From the NCBI GenBank assembly GCA_030606285.1, contig JAUWGS010000008.1, forward strand, positions 33,884-97,883: a DNA stretch of 64,000 nucleotides, written 5' to 3'. A program made the position numbers and the translations under genes. The DNA is from Planctomycetales bacterium. Its GTDB lineage: Bacteria > 4484-113. Below, in pieces: positions 46,645-55,126 of this stretch. Under the pieces are notes generated by a model that worked only from the letters and a program-made list of their open reading frames with translations, was not told the origin of the DNA and made no database searches. Every line of letters starts with the position of its first letter. Position 1 is the stretch's first letter.

Positions 46645-47229
46645 ATGAGAGTCGCGCTGACAGGGAGCCGGTTAGCAGTTGCAGTGTTAATCGCTGCGTC
46701 TTTGGCATTCTTCGCTTCAACCGCGCAGAGCGTACGCGCCCAGGACTCGTGGTTGGGCGACCCGCTTGACCGGGCGGTAACGCATTCCGCACGCTACTTC
46801 GAGTGCAACGGCACGTACCAGGAGCGGTTCGACACCTGGTGGCTCTCGACCGCCAACCCGTTCAAGTTCCGGCGCTATTTCACGGGCACCTGGTATTTCG
46901 ACGAAGTGCAGGTCTCCTCGATTGAGGGCGCGGATTTCGTCCTCAGGCTGGACTTCGACGTGTACACAAACTCCAGGGAATCCGGCGGTAAGCCGACAGC
47001 GGCATCAATCGACCTTATCGTCCAGAATCCCAACTCTGAAGAGGAGCTGGAGATTCTGAACGTTCGCGTCGAGATGAACAAAGACGAGTTCCCCATACCG
47101 ACCTACGTTTACGTGCCTAAGCGCATGCTTACCGATGATGGCCGCGTGGTTGTGGAAGTGCATGGACTCGGCCAGATAGGTATCGGCCGTTCCCGTCTGC
47201 GCCTGCTGGCCCCCCTCGAGCGATACTGA
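46645..47229 (+). CDS. Predicted secreted protein of unknown function
   Basis: 194 aa from ATG 46645. Signal peptide of about 33 residues (LAVAVLIAASLAFFASTAQS, cleavage near VRAQ). The mature region is beta-rich with repeated aromatic positions (FRRYFTGTWYFDEVQVSS, DFVLRLDFDVYTNS) and no cysteine pair. An in-frame ATT/ATG region upstream to 46588 lies in promoter sequence and is rejected as start. Three bases separate it from the lipid-kinase gene, so it is co-transcribed with it. Family not recognised. Confidence 0.68.
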   Translation: MRVALTGSRLAVAVLIAASLAFFASTAQSVRAQDSWLGDPLDRAVTHSARYFECNGTYQERFDTWWLSTANPFKFRRYFTGTWYFDEVQVSSIEGADFVLRLDFDVYTNSRESGGKPTAASIDLIVQNPNSEEELEILNVRVEMNKDEFPIPTYVYVPKRMLTDDGRVVVEVHGLGQIGIGRSRLRLLAPLERY

Positions 47230-47232
47230 CCT

Positions 47233-48129
47233 GTGATGAAAGCGACCACACGGTTCGCCAGCCAAACGTGTCTTGGAATCGTTTCGCCATCGGTGCCTTC
47301 GATTTCGGATGCCTGCCTTGACCGCCTGGAAGGCTGCCTCGGCGAGCTGACAGTCGTCCTGCCTCGGAGCGTCGAGCACCTGCACGAGGTAGTGGCGCTT
47401 TCGGGGGAGGCATACCCGCTCGTCCTCGTCATCGGCGGCGACGGTACGGTCAATCAGGTCGTTCAGCACCTCGATCTTGAGTCTCAAACCCTGGCAGTCC
47501 TTCCCTCAGGCACGGGCAACGACCTCGCGCGGGGCCTGGGCTTGCCCCGCCGAATGAGCAGTTACCTTCAGGCTCTGCCGCACTTTGCGGTGCGGGAAAT
47601 CGACGTGTGGCGGATCAACGGGCGACGCTTCGTAAACTCGGCCGGCTTCGGGCTCGACGCGCAGGTTCTTGCCACAATGGCTTCGTCCCGTGGAATCCTA
47701 GCGCGTAATTACGTGTTTGCCTTCATCGCCACGCTGCCGAGGCTTCGCACGTTCCGCATCAGGGCTGAAGGGGATGGCGGAACACTCATAGACGGCGATG
47801 TTTGGTGGCTTGTCGCGATGAACTCGCCGTTCATCGGCGGCGGTATCCCGATAGCGCCGAAGGCGCAGCTCGACGACGGGAAGCTCGACATAGTGGCAAT
47901 CCACGCCTGCTCGCGGTGGGAACTGGCGCTCAAGCTGCCGAAGGTACTCGCGGGCAGGCATTTCAAAGACAGCAGAGTCTCCTTCCATCAGGCGGGATAC
48001 TTGAAGGCCGAGAGCCAGGATGAGGTTGCAGTTGAGGGAGACGGGGAGCTTATGCCGGACAGTCGGCGCTTTGAACTGGCGCATGCCGGTCGGCTCAAGA
48101 TTCTGTGTGCAGCGGCAGATACACGCTGA
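47233..48129 (+). CDS. Diacylglycerol-kinase-family lipid kinase
   Basis: 298 aa. DAGK catalytic domain: LVIGGDGTVNQVV holds the nucleotide-binding GGDGT, then LPSGTGNDLARGLGLP, then GGGIPIAPKAQLDDGKLDI in the C-terminal beta-sandwich. Phosphorylates a lipid (diacylglycerol, sphingoid or undecaprenol type) or a related substrate; which one is not visible. Start GTG 47233 (then ATG). Its 3' end overlaps the histidine kinase gene on the other strand by 35 bases. Confidence 0.88.
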   Translation: MMKATTRFASQTCLGIVSPSVPSISDACLDRLEGCLGELTVVLPRSVEHLHEVVALSGEAYPLVLVIGGDGTVNQVVQHLDLESQTLAVLPSGTGNDLARGLGLPRRMSSYLQALPHFAVREIDVWRINGRRFVNSAGFGLDAQVLATMASSRGILARNYVFAFIATLPRLRTFRIRAEGDGGTLIDGDVWWLVAMNSPFIGGGIPIAPKAQLDDGKLDIVAIHACSRWELALKLPKVLAGRHFKDSRVSFHQAGYLKAESQDEVAVEGDGELMPDSRRFELAHAGRLKILCAAADTR

Positions 48130-49684
48130 ACGCCGCTCCGCCAAGTTCGCTGGTGCGTTCGGCCAGAATCACGCCGCCGAGCCGCCGGATTATCTGCTGC
48201 GTGACGTTTAGCCCCAAACCGCTGCTGCTCTGCGGATCCTTGGTTGAAAAGTAGGGCTCAAAGATGCTGGCCGCCAGGTCGGCGGGGATTCCCGGGCCTG
48301 AGTCGAGAATCCTTACGAGCAGTACGCTTGGAGTGCTGAATCGGAATAGCCCGCCAGGCAGGCTGCCGGGCGCAACTGCGCTGACTTCCAGGCGGATGCG
48401 CTTTTTCTCTGTATCAATCATTGCCTCGAACGAGTTCTGAACAATGTTGAATAGAGCCTGGCGCAGCGAGTTGGGGTCGGCCTCGACTGATCCTTCAGCC
48501 TCCAGGCTTAGTTCCAGCTTCACTTCCTTCGGAACAACGAACTCTATCAGCGAAGCGAAATCCTCGAAGAAGTCCTCGACAACCAGCTCGGAGACTCGCG
48601 GCTCGTGCAGCCTGGCGTAGCTTGTAAGATTGGTGATGAGCTTCACGCCACGATCTATCAGGCCGTTAACCTTCTGCAGGTAGGCTGCAGTGGTGCTCTC
48701 GCTGTCCGCTTCAGATTGCAGGAGCGATGCTATGCCTTTGATTGCGGCGAAAATGTTGTTAAACTCGTGCGCCACGCCGCGTGCGAGCATCGCCACGCTC
48801 TCGGAGCGCTGCATAAGTGTTACCGAGTGCGACACCTCTTCGGTGAGTCCGGGCTGGGAAATGAGCAGGCACAGAACTGATCGCCCGCCGGTGTCCTCTA
48901 TCGGCAACAGGCTGAATGCAAGCGTCATCTGGAGGCCCGCAACCTTTCCCAGCGCACCGTCGAGTTCCGTGTAGTAGTCAATCGGTGGGAAATGGGCTTC
49001 TTGCCCCATCAGTGCATCCTGCACCAGCGATGCGGTCTCAGGACGCCCGAAGTTCGGGTCTTCAACGATGCTGTAAGGGAGTGTCGCTACATCATCATTC
49101 AGCTTGAAAAGCTGGCGCGCCTTCGGGCTGACATACTCTGCGCGCCCCCCGCCGTCCAGCAGCAGGAAGCTGGTTTCAAACAGATCGAACAGCCTGTTTG
49201 CGCGGGGGTCATCTTCCATCTGGCGCAGGATTTCTACAATTGGCTCGTCGCGCAGCGTGCGCGCGCGCTGCCCGGTTTTTGCTTCCGAAGCCGGATACGT
49301 AACTAGAAGCACGCCGAGAAATTCGCCGTTTCTCCACAGCGGGCTGGCTGATGCAACCAGCTTCTTCTTCGACTGCGGAGGATCACCTCGCACAACCTGA
49401 GGGGCAGACGCAAACTCTGTTTGCATCGTGGGTTCATCGCGCTTCCGCAGCTTGTCTACATCAAAATAGGGGAGCAGGGACTGAAGACTGGCACCAACGA
49501 TCTCTTGGAGCTTCTTGCCTAGGATTTCGCTGAAAACGGGTGTTGCCCACTGGCAGACCAGCAGGTTATCGAAGAAGGCCATGCCCATCCCGTGCGCAGC
49601 CTCAAGGAAGGCGAGCAGCTTTCCCGGCTCGGCGACGTCACTGCTGGAGGGTAGATGCTCGAGGAATTCGAGGAATTTGCTCAT
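48095..49684 (-). CDS. PAS-containing sensor histidine kinase, apparently cytoplasmic
   Basis: 529 aa and no membrane helix. Two PAS-like regions (about 35-140 and 155-270) precede a HisKA-type helix with His306 in ARGVAHEFNNIFAAIKG, of the NtrB-like HEFNN class. The HATPase has N box LRQALFNIVQNSFEAM, G1 LDSGPGIPADLAASIFEPYFSTK (split here), and G2 SSGLGLNVTQQII. No response regulator is next to it. The ABC permease gene ends 20 bases upstream of its start, so the two may share a transcript. Confidence 0.9.
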   Translation of the reverse strand: MSKFLEFLEHLPSSSDVAEPGKLLAFLEAAHGMGMAFFDNLLVCQWATPVFSEILGKKLQEIVGASLQSLLPYFDVDKLRKRDEPTMQTEFASAPQVVRGDPPQSKKKLVASASPLWRNGEFLGVLLVTYPASEAKTGQRARTLRDEPIVEILRQMEDDPRANRLFDLFETSFLLLDGGGRAEYVSPKARQLFKLNDDVATLPYSIVEDPNFGRPETASLVQDALMGQEAHFPPIDYYTELDGALGKVAGLQMTLAFSLLPIEDTGGRSVLCLLISQPGLTEEVSHSVTLMQRSESVAMLARGVAHEFNNIFAAIKGIASLLQSEADSESTTAAYLQKVNGLIDRGVKLITNLTSYARLHEPRVSELVVEDFFEDFASLIEFVVPKEVKLELSLEAEGSVEADPNSLRQALFNIVQNSFEAMIDTEKKRIRLEVSAVAPGSLPGGLFRFSTPSVLLVRILDSGPGIPADLAASIFEPYFSTKDPQSSSGLGLNVTQQIIRRLGGVILAERTSELGGAAFSVYLPLHTES

Positions 49685-49704
49685 TCATCGATCTCCCAGC
49701 GGAG

Positions 49705-50511
49705 CTAGTACTGCCCGAGCCTGCCATCCATTCTGGATTTCCGCTCACAGATGAGGAAGACAATAGACCCGACAAGCAGGTACGCCACAGAGTTTATCAC
49801 AAGGCCGAGCAGTAGCCAGGGCTTTGGGCCGCCGAAAACACTGCCGTGCTCTACGACAACAGTCTTTATCAGGTTCACACCCAGCGTAAGGGGAAGGCTG
49901 TAGAGGGCAACTTTGAGCCATCCGGTAAGCTGCTCAACCGGGAAATACGCGAGGAAGAAGAACGCGAACTGCATAATGCTGCCGATCTGCCCGATGCGCT
50001 TGAAGACCAGCGCAAGGCCGGCGAAGATCAGCCCGAAGCCGTATATCCCGGCAACCGTAATGACCAGCAGCACGAAGATCTGAAGGATGTTACCCGTGCC
50101 GATGGCCAGCCATTTGCCGGTGGTGGCCATTATGCTGACCAGCAGCACTGTCACAACAAGCAGGCTCGTGCAGAAATCAACGGCGCTTCGCACGAGCATC
50201 AGGGACAACATACGCGGATACGTAAGGAAGATCTGCTCCAGCACTCCCATCTGCGCTTCCGACTCGATGTGGAACGCCAGACGCCCAATTGCCGAGATCA
50301 CAAAAAACCACATTACGTAGGAGATGATGAAGCCGTCCAGGGATGCGCTCAGTACTTGCGGGTCTCCCACCAGTGACCGGGCGCCGAGAAACAGGCCCAT
50401 AAAGAGCATGTACATTATGAAAAGGCCGACAAAAAGCTCGATCGGATACCTGATGGTGAGCAGCACACTGCGAACCGCTTCCGCCCGGAACAGCTTCAGT
50501 GCCCTCCTCAC
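49705..50511 (-). CDS. ABC-2-type exporter permease
   Basis: 268 aa with about six membrane helices and the layout of ABC-2 permeases (SLMLVRSAVDFCTSLLVVTV, VITVAGIYGFGLIFAGLALV). It overlaps the ATPase gene by 4 bases, so the pair makes one exporter. Substrate cannot be read from sequence; drugs, lipids or peptides are typical. Confidence 0.87.
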   Translation of the reverse strand: MRRALKLFRAEAVRSVLLTIRYPIELFVGLFIMYMLFMGLFLGARSLVGDPQVLSASLDGFIISYVMWFFVISAIGRLAFHIESEAQMGVLEQIFLTYPRMLSLMLVRSAVDFCTSLLVVTVLLVSIMATTGKWLAIGTGNILQIFVLLVITVAGIYGFGLIFAGLALVFKRIGQIGSIMQFAFFFLAYFPVEQLTGWLKVALYSLPLTLGVNLIKTVVVEHGSVFGGPKPWLLLGLVINSVAYLLVGSIVFLICERKSRMDGRLGQY

Positions 50512-51512
50512 GCCTTGCCTCCGCCTTCTCCGTCGGAGTAGTGCTGCGTTATCTGCAGGAAGATGTCCTCCAGCGACGGTGTGACCTGCCTGATGGTTGT
50601 GAATTCAGGCCGCCGGGCCAGCAGCAGTTCGGACAGGGCGTAATATCCCTCCCTGCTGTCCAGGTGGAATGTGACCCGTATCTCGTCGCCACCGACGCTT
50701 TGCTCCTCAGTGAACCTGAAGGCTGAAACATCAGTCCGCAGTTGTTCCCACTCCAGACGGGGTAGTTCCAGCTCATAGTCCTGCTGGCGGAAGAACGCCA
50801 CGAGGTTTGACAGGCTGTCTTCGGCGATGAGTTTTCCTTCGGAGAGGATGCCGATGCGGTCGGCGACCCGCGCGGCCAGCTCCATCTGGTGGGTGGTGAG
50901 AATGATAGTGCGATCGTCCTTTTCCACCAGCTCACGTAGGCGTTGCTGGATGAGCCGCGAACTTTCCACATCCAGTCCCAATGTGGGTTCGTCGAGGAGC
51001 AGGATATCCGGTTTGCCCAGGAGAGCCACGGCCACCGCGACTTTTTGCTGCATGCCACGGGAAAGAGTCTGCGTGCTAGCACGTGCCTTTTGCGTCAGGT
51101 CAAACATCTCCAGGAGTTCGTTTGCCTCGCGCCTTATCTGCGCAAGCGACAGTCCCTTAAGCTCCCCGAAGTAGTAGAGGTTCTCCATGGGTGAGAGTCG
51201 CCAGTACAGGTTGCGTGAGCCTTCGAGCACCGCGCCGAGACGGGGGCGTGAACGGAGCTTGTTCCCGTTCTCGTCGTAGAAGGTGACGCGCCCGCTGGTG
51301 GGCAGGATCAAGCCCGCAATCATCTTGATGATTGTGGTTTTACCGGCGCCGTTGGGCCCCAGCAAGCTGAACACGCTTCCGCGCGGCACCTGAAGGTCTA
51401 TCCCGCGAACCGCTTCCACTGCGCGGGAGCGGTGCCACGGCAGAATGGGGTAGAAGGTCTTCGTGAGCCCTTCGAGCCGAAATGCGTCCTGCTGGTCGGT
51501 AGTTGCCGCCAC
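50508..51512 (-). CDS. ABC transporter ATPase (ABC-2 exporter)
   Basis: About 334 aa. Walker A GPNGAGKTT, the signature LSRGMQQKVAVAVALL, Walker B ILLLDEPTLGLD, and the switch His ILTTHQMELA, with a longer C-terminal DUF4162-like extension. GTG 51512 is preferred over TTG 51536 because a minus-strand TAGAAT (51526-51531) lies between the two. Partner permease overlaps its 3' end. Confidence 0.9.
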   Translation of the reverse strand: MAATTDQQDAFRLEGLTKTFYPILPWHRSRAVEAVRGIDLQVPRGSVFSLLGPNGAGKTTIIKMIAGLILPTSGRVTFYDENGNKLRSRPRLGAVLEGSRNLYWRLSPMENLYYFGELKGLSLAQIRREANELLEMFDLTQKARASTQTLSRGMQQKVAVAVALLGKPDILLLDEPTLGLDVESSRLIQQRLRELVEKDDRTIILTTHQMELAARVADRIGILSEGKLIAEDSLSNLVAFFRQQDYELELPRLEWEQLRTDVSAFRFTEEQSVGGDEIRVTFHLDSREGYYALSELLLARRPEFTTIRQVTPSLEDIFLQITQHYSDGEGGGKA

Positions 51513-51551
51513 CTCTGTTATCAGGATTCTACACAATATCGGCGGACGCGC

Positions 51552-52766
51552 CTAATGCGCCATCATTCGACTAATGCGATTTCTTCGTTCTTCCCAGCGC
51601 GCGACTATGTCGTCAATGTGGCTTCCACCGAGTTCAGCTAGTATCGCATCCGCCAGAACCAGCGCCAGCATGCTCTCTGCGATGACTGACGCAGCCGGCA
51701 CGGCGGTGACATCACTGCGCTGCCTGGGCGCTTTTACGGGCTTGCCGCTTGCGAGATCCACGGTTCGCAGCGGTTTCGCCTGTGTCGGGATGGGCTTGAC
51801 CGTTCCCGCCGCAACAACCGGCATTCCGTTGGTCAGGCCTCCGGTTATTCCGCCTGCGCGATTGGTGGCGTGCGTAAACACTTCGCCGTCGCGCACCAGG
51901 TCATCGTGGTATTCGCTGCCGTCTGCATCCTCCAGCCATCGCGCGGCGCCGATGCCGACCGCTTTCACCGACGGGATGCTGGCGAGTGCCTGCGCTATGC
52001 GCCCGTCGAGCCGCTCGTCCCACTGGGTGAAGCTGCCAAGTCCGGGCAGCAGGCCAAATGCAATAACGGCGAATCCACCGCCGAGCGTTAGGCCGCGCTT
52101 ACGAGCGTCGTCCACCGCTGTTTTCGCAGCTATCCCGGCTTTCTCGTCAGGCATTCTCAGCGGGCTTTTCTCGATCTGCGCCACCGGAATGCCTCGCAAC
52201 TCCTTCGCTTCCAGCAGGCGCAGCAGCTTGCGTCGCGGTAGCCCGATCTTTCCAATGTGGTGAACGAAGCTTGCCGCGCTCACATTCACCGTTGCGAGAA
52301 GTTCCTTGCACACCGCGCCGGCAACGACCCGGCCTGCGGTTTCGCGTGCGCTGGCACGCTCGAGCACGTCCTGAATGTCGGCGGGAATGAGCGCATCGCC
52401 TTCGTGAGAAGCGTATTTCATCGCGCCGGCGAAGTCGGCGTGGCCGGGGCGGGGGCGGGTGAGCGGGTCATCACCTGAGCCTTCCCAGGGATCGAGCAGG
52501 CGTGACCACTTGTCGGCTTCGGCGTTAGGGATGCGGAAGGCGAGCGGGTTGCCGGTGGTGACGCTGCCGCGCAGGCCGCCTTCGCAGGCTACGGCGTCGG
52601 TTTCCAGCTTCATCCGGCTCGAACGCCCGTACAGCCTGCGCCTGCGCCGAAGTTCTTCGGCGATGCTCTGACGCGGGATATGCAGACCGGCGGGGATTCC
52701 TGAGAGAATGACGCTGATCGCGCGGCCGTGGGATTCACCTGCTGTCAGCAGCCGCAAGCGTTGCAC
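51552..52766 (-). CDS. aroC: Chorismate synthase
   Basis: Last shikimate-pathway step, EPSP to chorismate with reduced FMN. 404 aa. N-terminal GESHGRAISVILSGIPAGL, RPGHADFAGAMKY, then GRVVAGAVCKELL and the C-terminal RSDVTAVPAASVIAE are family blocks. Start is GTG 52766; a minus-strand TAAAGT (52773-52778) ends 6 bases upstream, so this mRNA is probably leaderless. Divergent from lysC. Confidence 0.96.
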   Translation of the reverse strand: MQRLRLLTAGESHGRAISVILSGIPAGLHIPRQSIAEELRRRRRLYGRSSRMKLETDAVACEGGLRGSVTTGNPLAFRIPNAEADKWSRLLDPWEGSGDDPLTRPRPGHADFAGAMKYASHEGDALIPADIQDVLERASARETAGRVVAGAVCKELLATVNVSAASFVHHIGKIGLPRRKLLRLLEAKELRGIPVAQIEKSPLRMPDEKAGIAAKTAVDDARKRGLTLGGGFAVIAFGLLPGLGSFTQWDERLDGRIAQALASIPSVKAVGIGAARWLEDADGSEYHDDLVRDGEVFTHATNRAGGITGGLTNGMPVVAAGTVKPIPTQAKPLRTVDLASGKPVKAPRQRSDVTAVPAASVIAESMLALVLADAILAELGGSHIDDIVARWEERRNRISRMMAH

Positions 52767-52772
52767 GGCTCT

Positions 52773-52808
52773 ACTTTAGCACAGCCTGAATGCCGGCGCT
52801 GATATAAT
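52773..52808. promoter_or_regulatory. Divergent aroC/lysC promoter region
   Basis: Minus-strand TAAAGT (52773-52778) for aroC and plus-strand TATAAT (52803-52808) for lysC in a 72-base gap. The lysC leader would be about 25 bases, has no Shine-Dalgarno, and is too short for a lysine riboswitch. Confidence 0.5.
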
Positions 52809-52838
52809 AGGTGTTCGCCAACTCTCGGCGGCGTTCAT

Positions 52839-54101
52839 ATGAGGCGTGTAGTCAAATACGGTGGGACTTCTCTGGCGACGCCGGCTCATTTCGAGCAGGC
52901 TGCGCGCGCCATCGCGGGATTGGTGGAAGTCGGCGAACAGATTGCGGTCGTCGTGTCGGCTATGGCGGACGAAACCGACCGGCTGCTCCGAGAGATGTCG
53001 GAATGCGGGGGAACCGCAGTGGACCGCGGCACACTGCTCAACTACCTCTCGATGGGCGAGGAAAAGAGCGTGCTCCTGATGTCCGCGGCGCTGCAGGCGC
53101 AGAAAGTCGGCGCGGTGGCGTTGCATCCGCGCTGGCGCGAGAGCTGGCCTTTGATTGTAGACAGTGACGACGATTCGCCGGTTGCGCCCATTAAAACGAA
53201 CGAGGAGCGCAGCTTCTCCGTCCGCACGCAAAAAACCTCCAACCGCTTTATGAAGAACGTGCTGCCGCACCTGAGGCTGGGCAAGGTGCCGGTAATCTCC
53301 GGGTTCATGGCGCTGTCGAGCCGGGATGAGCTGGTTACGCTCGGGCGCGGCGGGAGCGACATCACTGCTTTCGTCGCGGGACGTTACATAGACGCGGACG
53401 AAGTTGTCGTGGTGACCGACGTGGAAGGGGTGCTGTCGGCCGACCCCCGCCTGGCGCAGAACCCGCGCATCCTGGACAACCTTACCGTTGAGGACGCCGA
53501 GGTTATTGCGCGCAGCGGCGCTAGAGTCGTGCATCCGCGCGCGTTTCGGTTTATGACCGCCGACATGCGCGTGCGTATTGTGGACTACCGCAAGCAAAAC
53601 GAGCTGGTCAAGACCGGCACGACCATAACCGGCGAGAGCAAGACGACGATATTCCGCAACGACAACCGCCTGGCGGCGCTGGTGCTGGTCGGCAGCGGCT
53701 GGGCGAACCGACCGGGCATCCTGGGCAATATGGCGAACATCCTCGGAGAAAACGATGTCGCTATCAGCGCGTCAACCAGCGGCAGCCGATTCATCGTGTT
53801 CTACATTGACGAAGACATTGCGGAGAAGGCGCACAGCCTGCTGCACGACGCCATCGGCGAAGACCGCGAGACATTTACCAACATCACGCTTCGCGGGAAC
53901 ATCGGTGAACTCAGGCTGAGAAGCCCCGACTTCATGGACAAGCCCGGCGCACTCAGTGATCTTACCCGCGCGCTGACCCATCGCGGCGTGAGCATCGTAG
54001 AACTCATCACCAGCTTAAGCGACATCCACATTTATGTTCCGTGGGACGACCTGGAGTCAGCGTACGAGTGTATGCTGAAGTTCTTCAAGTCGAAGTATTA
54101 G
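52839..54101 (+). CDS. lysC: Aspartate kinase
   Basis: Phosphorylates L-aspartate, the entry to lysine, threonine and methionine synthesis. 420 aa. Kinase N-terminus KYGGTSLATP (usually KFGGTS), the GRGGSDITAF motif and TDVEGVLSADPR, followed by two ACT domains (about 275-345 and 350-415) that usually bind the feedback amino acid. It stands alone; the neighbours are aroC and the liuC-mcc genes. Confidence 0.95.
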   Translation: MRRVVKYGGTSLATPAHFEQAARAIAGLVEVGEQIAVVVSAMADETDRLLREMSECGGTAVDRGTLLNYLSMGEEKSVLLMSAALQAQKVGAVALHPRWRESWPLIVDSDDDSPVAPIKTNEERSFSVRTQKTSNRFMKNVLPHLRLGKVPVISGFMALSSRDELVTLGRGGSDITAFVAGRYIDADEVVVVTDVEGVLSADPRLAQNPRILDNLTVEDAEVIARSGARVVHPRAFRFMTADMRVRIVDYRKQNELVKTGTTITGESKTTIFRNDNRLAALVLVGSGWANRPGILGNMANILGENDVAISASTSGSRFIVFYIDEDIAEKAHSLLHDAIGEDRETFTNITLRGNIGELRLRSPDFMDKPGALSDLTRALTHRGVSIVELITSLSDIHIYVPWDDLESAYECMLKFFKSKY

Positions 54102-54228
54102 GGTAGAGCGGGCAGTGGGAAGAGGACTACGGCAGCGATCGGTGACAGCTCCATTCCCTCTCTCGTGCATCATTCTTGCCCCTTCATCCTGACACAAGCA
54201 ACACCATCCTTATGCCAGCCAAGTAATG

Positions 54229-54309
54229 TATAATAAAAACGGCGGAGGAATCGCCTGGGTACCGCCGAATCCGGTAATCTGCCCTTGACCGCGCGTTTCG
54301 CGTGCGCGG
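54229..54309 (+). promoter_or_regulatory. Promoter and structured 5' UTR of the liuC-mcc genes
   Basis: TATAAT at 54229-54234, then a leader of about 85 bases that can form two hairpins: CGGCGG (54240-54245) with CCGCCG (54262-54267), and CCGCGC (54289-54294) with GCGCGG (54304-54309). The second closes just before AAGGAG. It resembles no known riboswitch that I recognise. Confidence 0.45.
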
Positions 54310-54326
54310 CGAAGGAGACTACTACG

Positions 54327-55112
54327 ATGGGGAAGGGATTCAAGCACCTCGAGGTCAGGCGCAGAACGGGAGTTCTGTACATCTGGCTGAACCGCCCGGA
54401 CGTGCGCAACGCCTTCAACGACGTTCTGATAACCGAGCTCACGCAGGCGTTCTCCAGGATACCCGACGACATACGCGTGGTCGTCCTTGGGGGGCGCGGG
54501 GAGGTGTTCTGCGCCGGCGCCGACCTGGAATACATGAAGCGCGTCGGGCAGATGGGGCACGACGAAAACGTCAAAGACGCGCTGGCGCTGGCGGAGATGC
54601 TCGCGGTGGTCAACGACTGCCCGGTGCCGCTTATCGGACGGGTGCAGAAGGCCGCGTTCGGCGGCGCGATCGGGTTGATTGCGTGCTGCGACTCGGTTTT
54701 TGCGTCTGAGGATGCGGTATTCGCGTTTTCCGAAACCCGCTTAGGCATCAGCCCCGCGACGATTTCGCCGTACGTGATTGCCAAGATCGGTGAAAGCGCC
54801 GCGCGAAACCTGTTCCTGTCCGGCGAAAAGTACCTCGCAAAGCGCGCCCATAATATCGGGCTTGTGCACTACGTTGTCAAAGCCGAAGTGCTGGACAGCG
54901 CGGTTAACGTAAAGACCAAGGAGCTGCTGAAAGCCGGGCCCGAGGCGGCAAAGGTCACCAAGCGGCTTATTGCGGACGTGTCCGGGTCGATCGCTCTTTC
55001 GATGCGCGGCTCCACGGCGAAGCTCATCGCCGAACTTCGGGCTTCAGAGGAAGGGCGCGAAGGTCTGAGCGCGTTTCTGGAGAAGCGCAAGCCGTCCTGG
55101 ACGGGCAAATAA
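54327..55112 (+). CDS. Enoyl-CoA hydratase family, probably methylglutaconyl-CoA hydratase (LiuC-like)
   Basis: 261 aa from ATG 54327, AAGGAG 9 bases upstream. Crotonase fold with LNRPDVRNAFND at the N-terminus, oxyanion-hole strands GRGEVFCAGADLEYMKRVGQ and FGGAIGLIACCD, and SETRLGISPATISPYV with the active-site glutamate region. This AGADLEYMKR-type loop is typical of methylglutaconyl-CoA hydratases. The neighbouring methylcrotonyl-CoA carboxylase and HMG-CoA synthase genes support interconversion of 3-methylglutaconyl-CoA and HMG-CoA. A general enoyl-CoA hydratase cannot be excluded. Confidence 0.84.
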   Translation: MGKGFKHLEVRRRTGVLYIWLNRPDVRNAFNDVLITELTQAFSRIPDDIRVVVLGGRGEVFCAGADLEYMKRVGQMGHDENVKDALALAEMLAVVNDCPVPLIGRVQKAAFGGAIGLIACCDSVFASEDAVFAFSETRLGISPATISPYVIAKIGESAARNLFLSGEKYLAKRAHNIGLVHYVVKAEVLDSAVNVKTKELLKAGPEAAKVTKRLIADVSGSIALSMRGSTAKLIAELRASEEGREGLSAFLEKRKPSWTGK

Positions 55113-55126
55113 AGGGTCTGTGAGAC

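Noticed and set aside
52803..52838. Lysine riboswitch before lysC
   Set aside because: The predicted leader is only about 25 bases, far too short.
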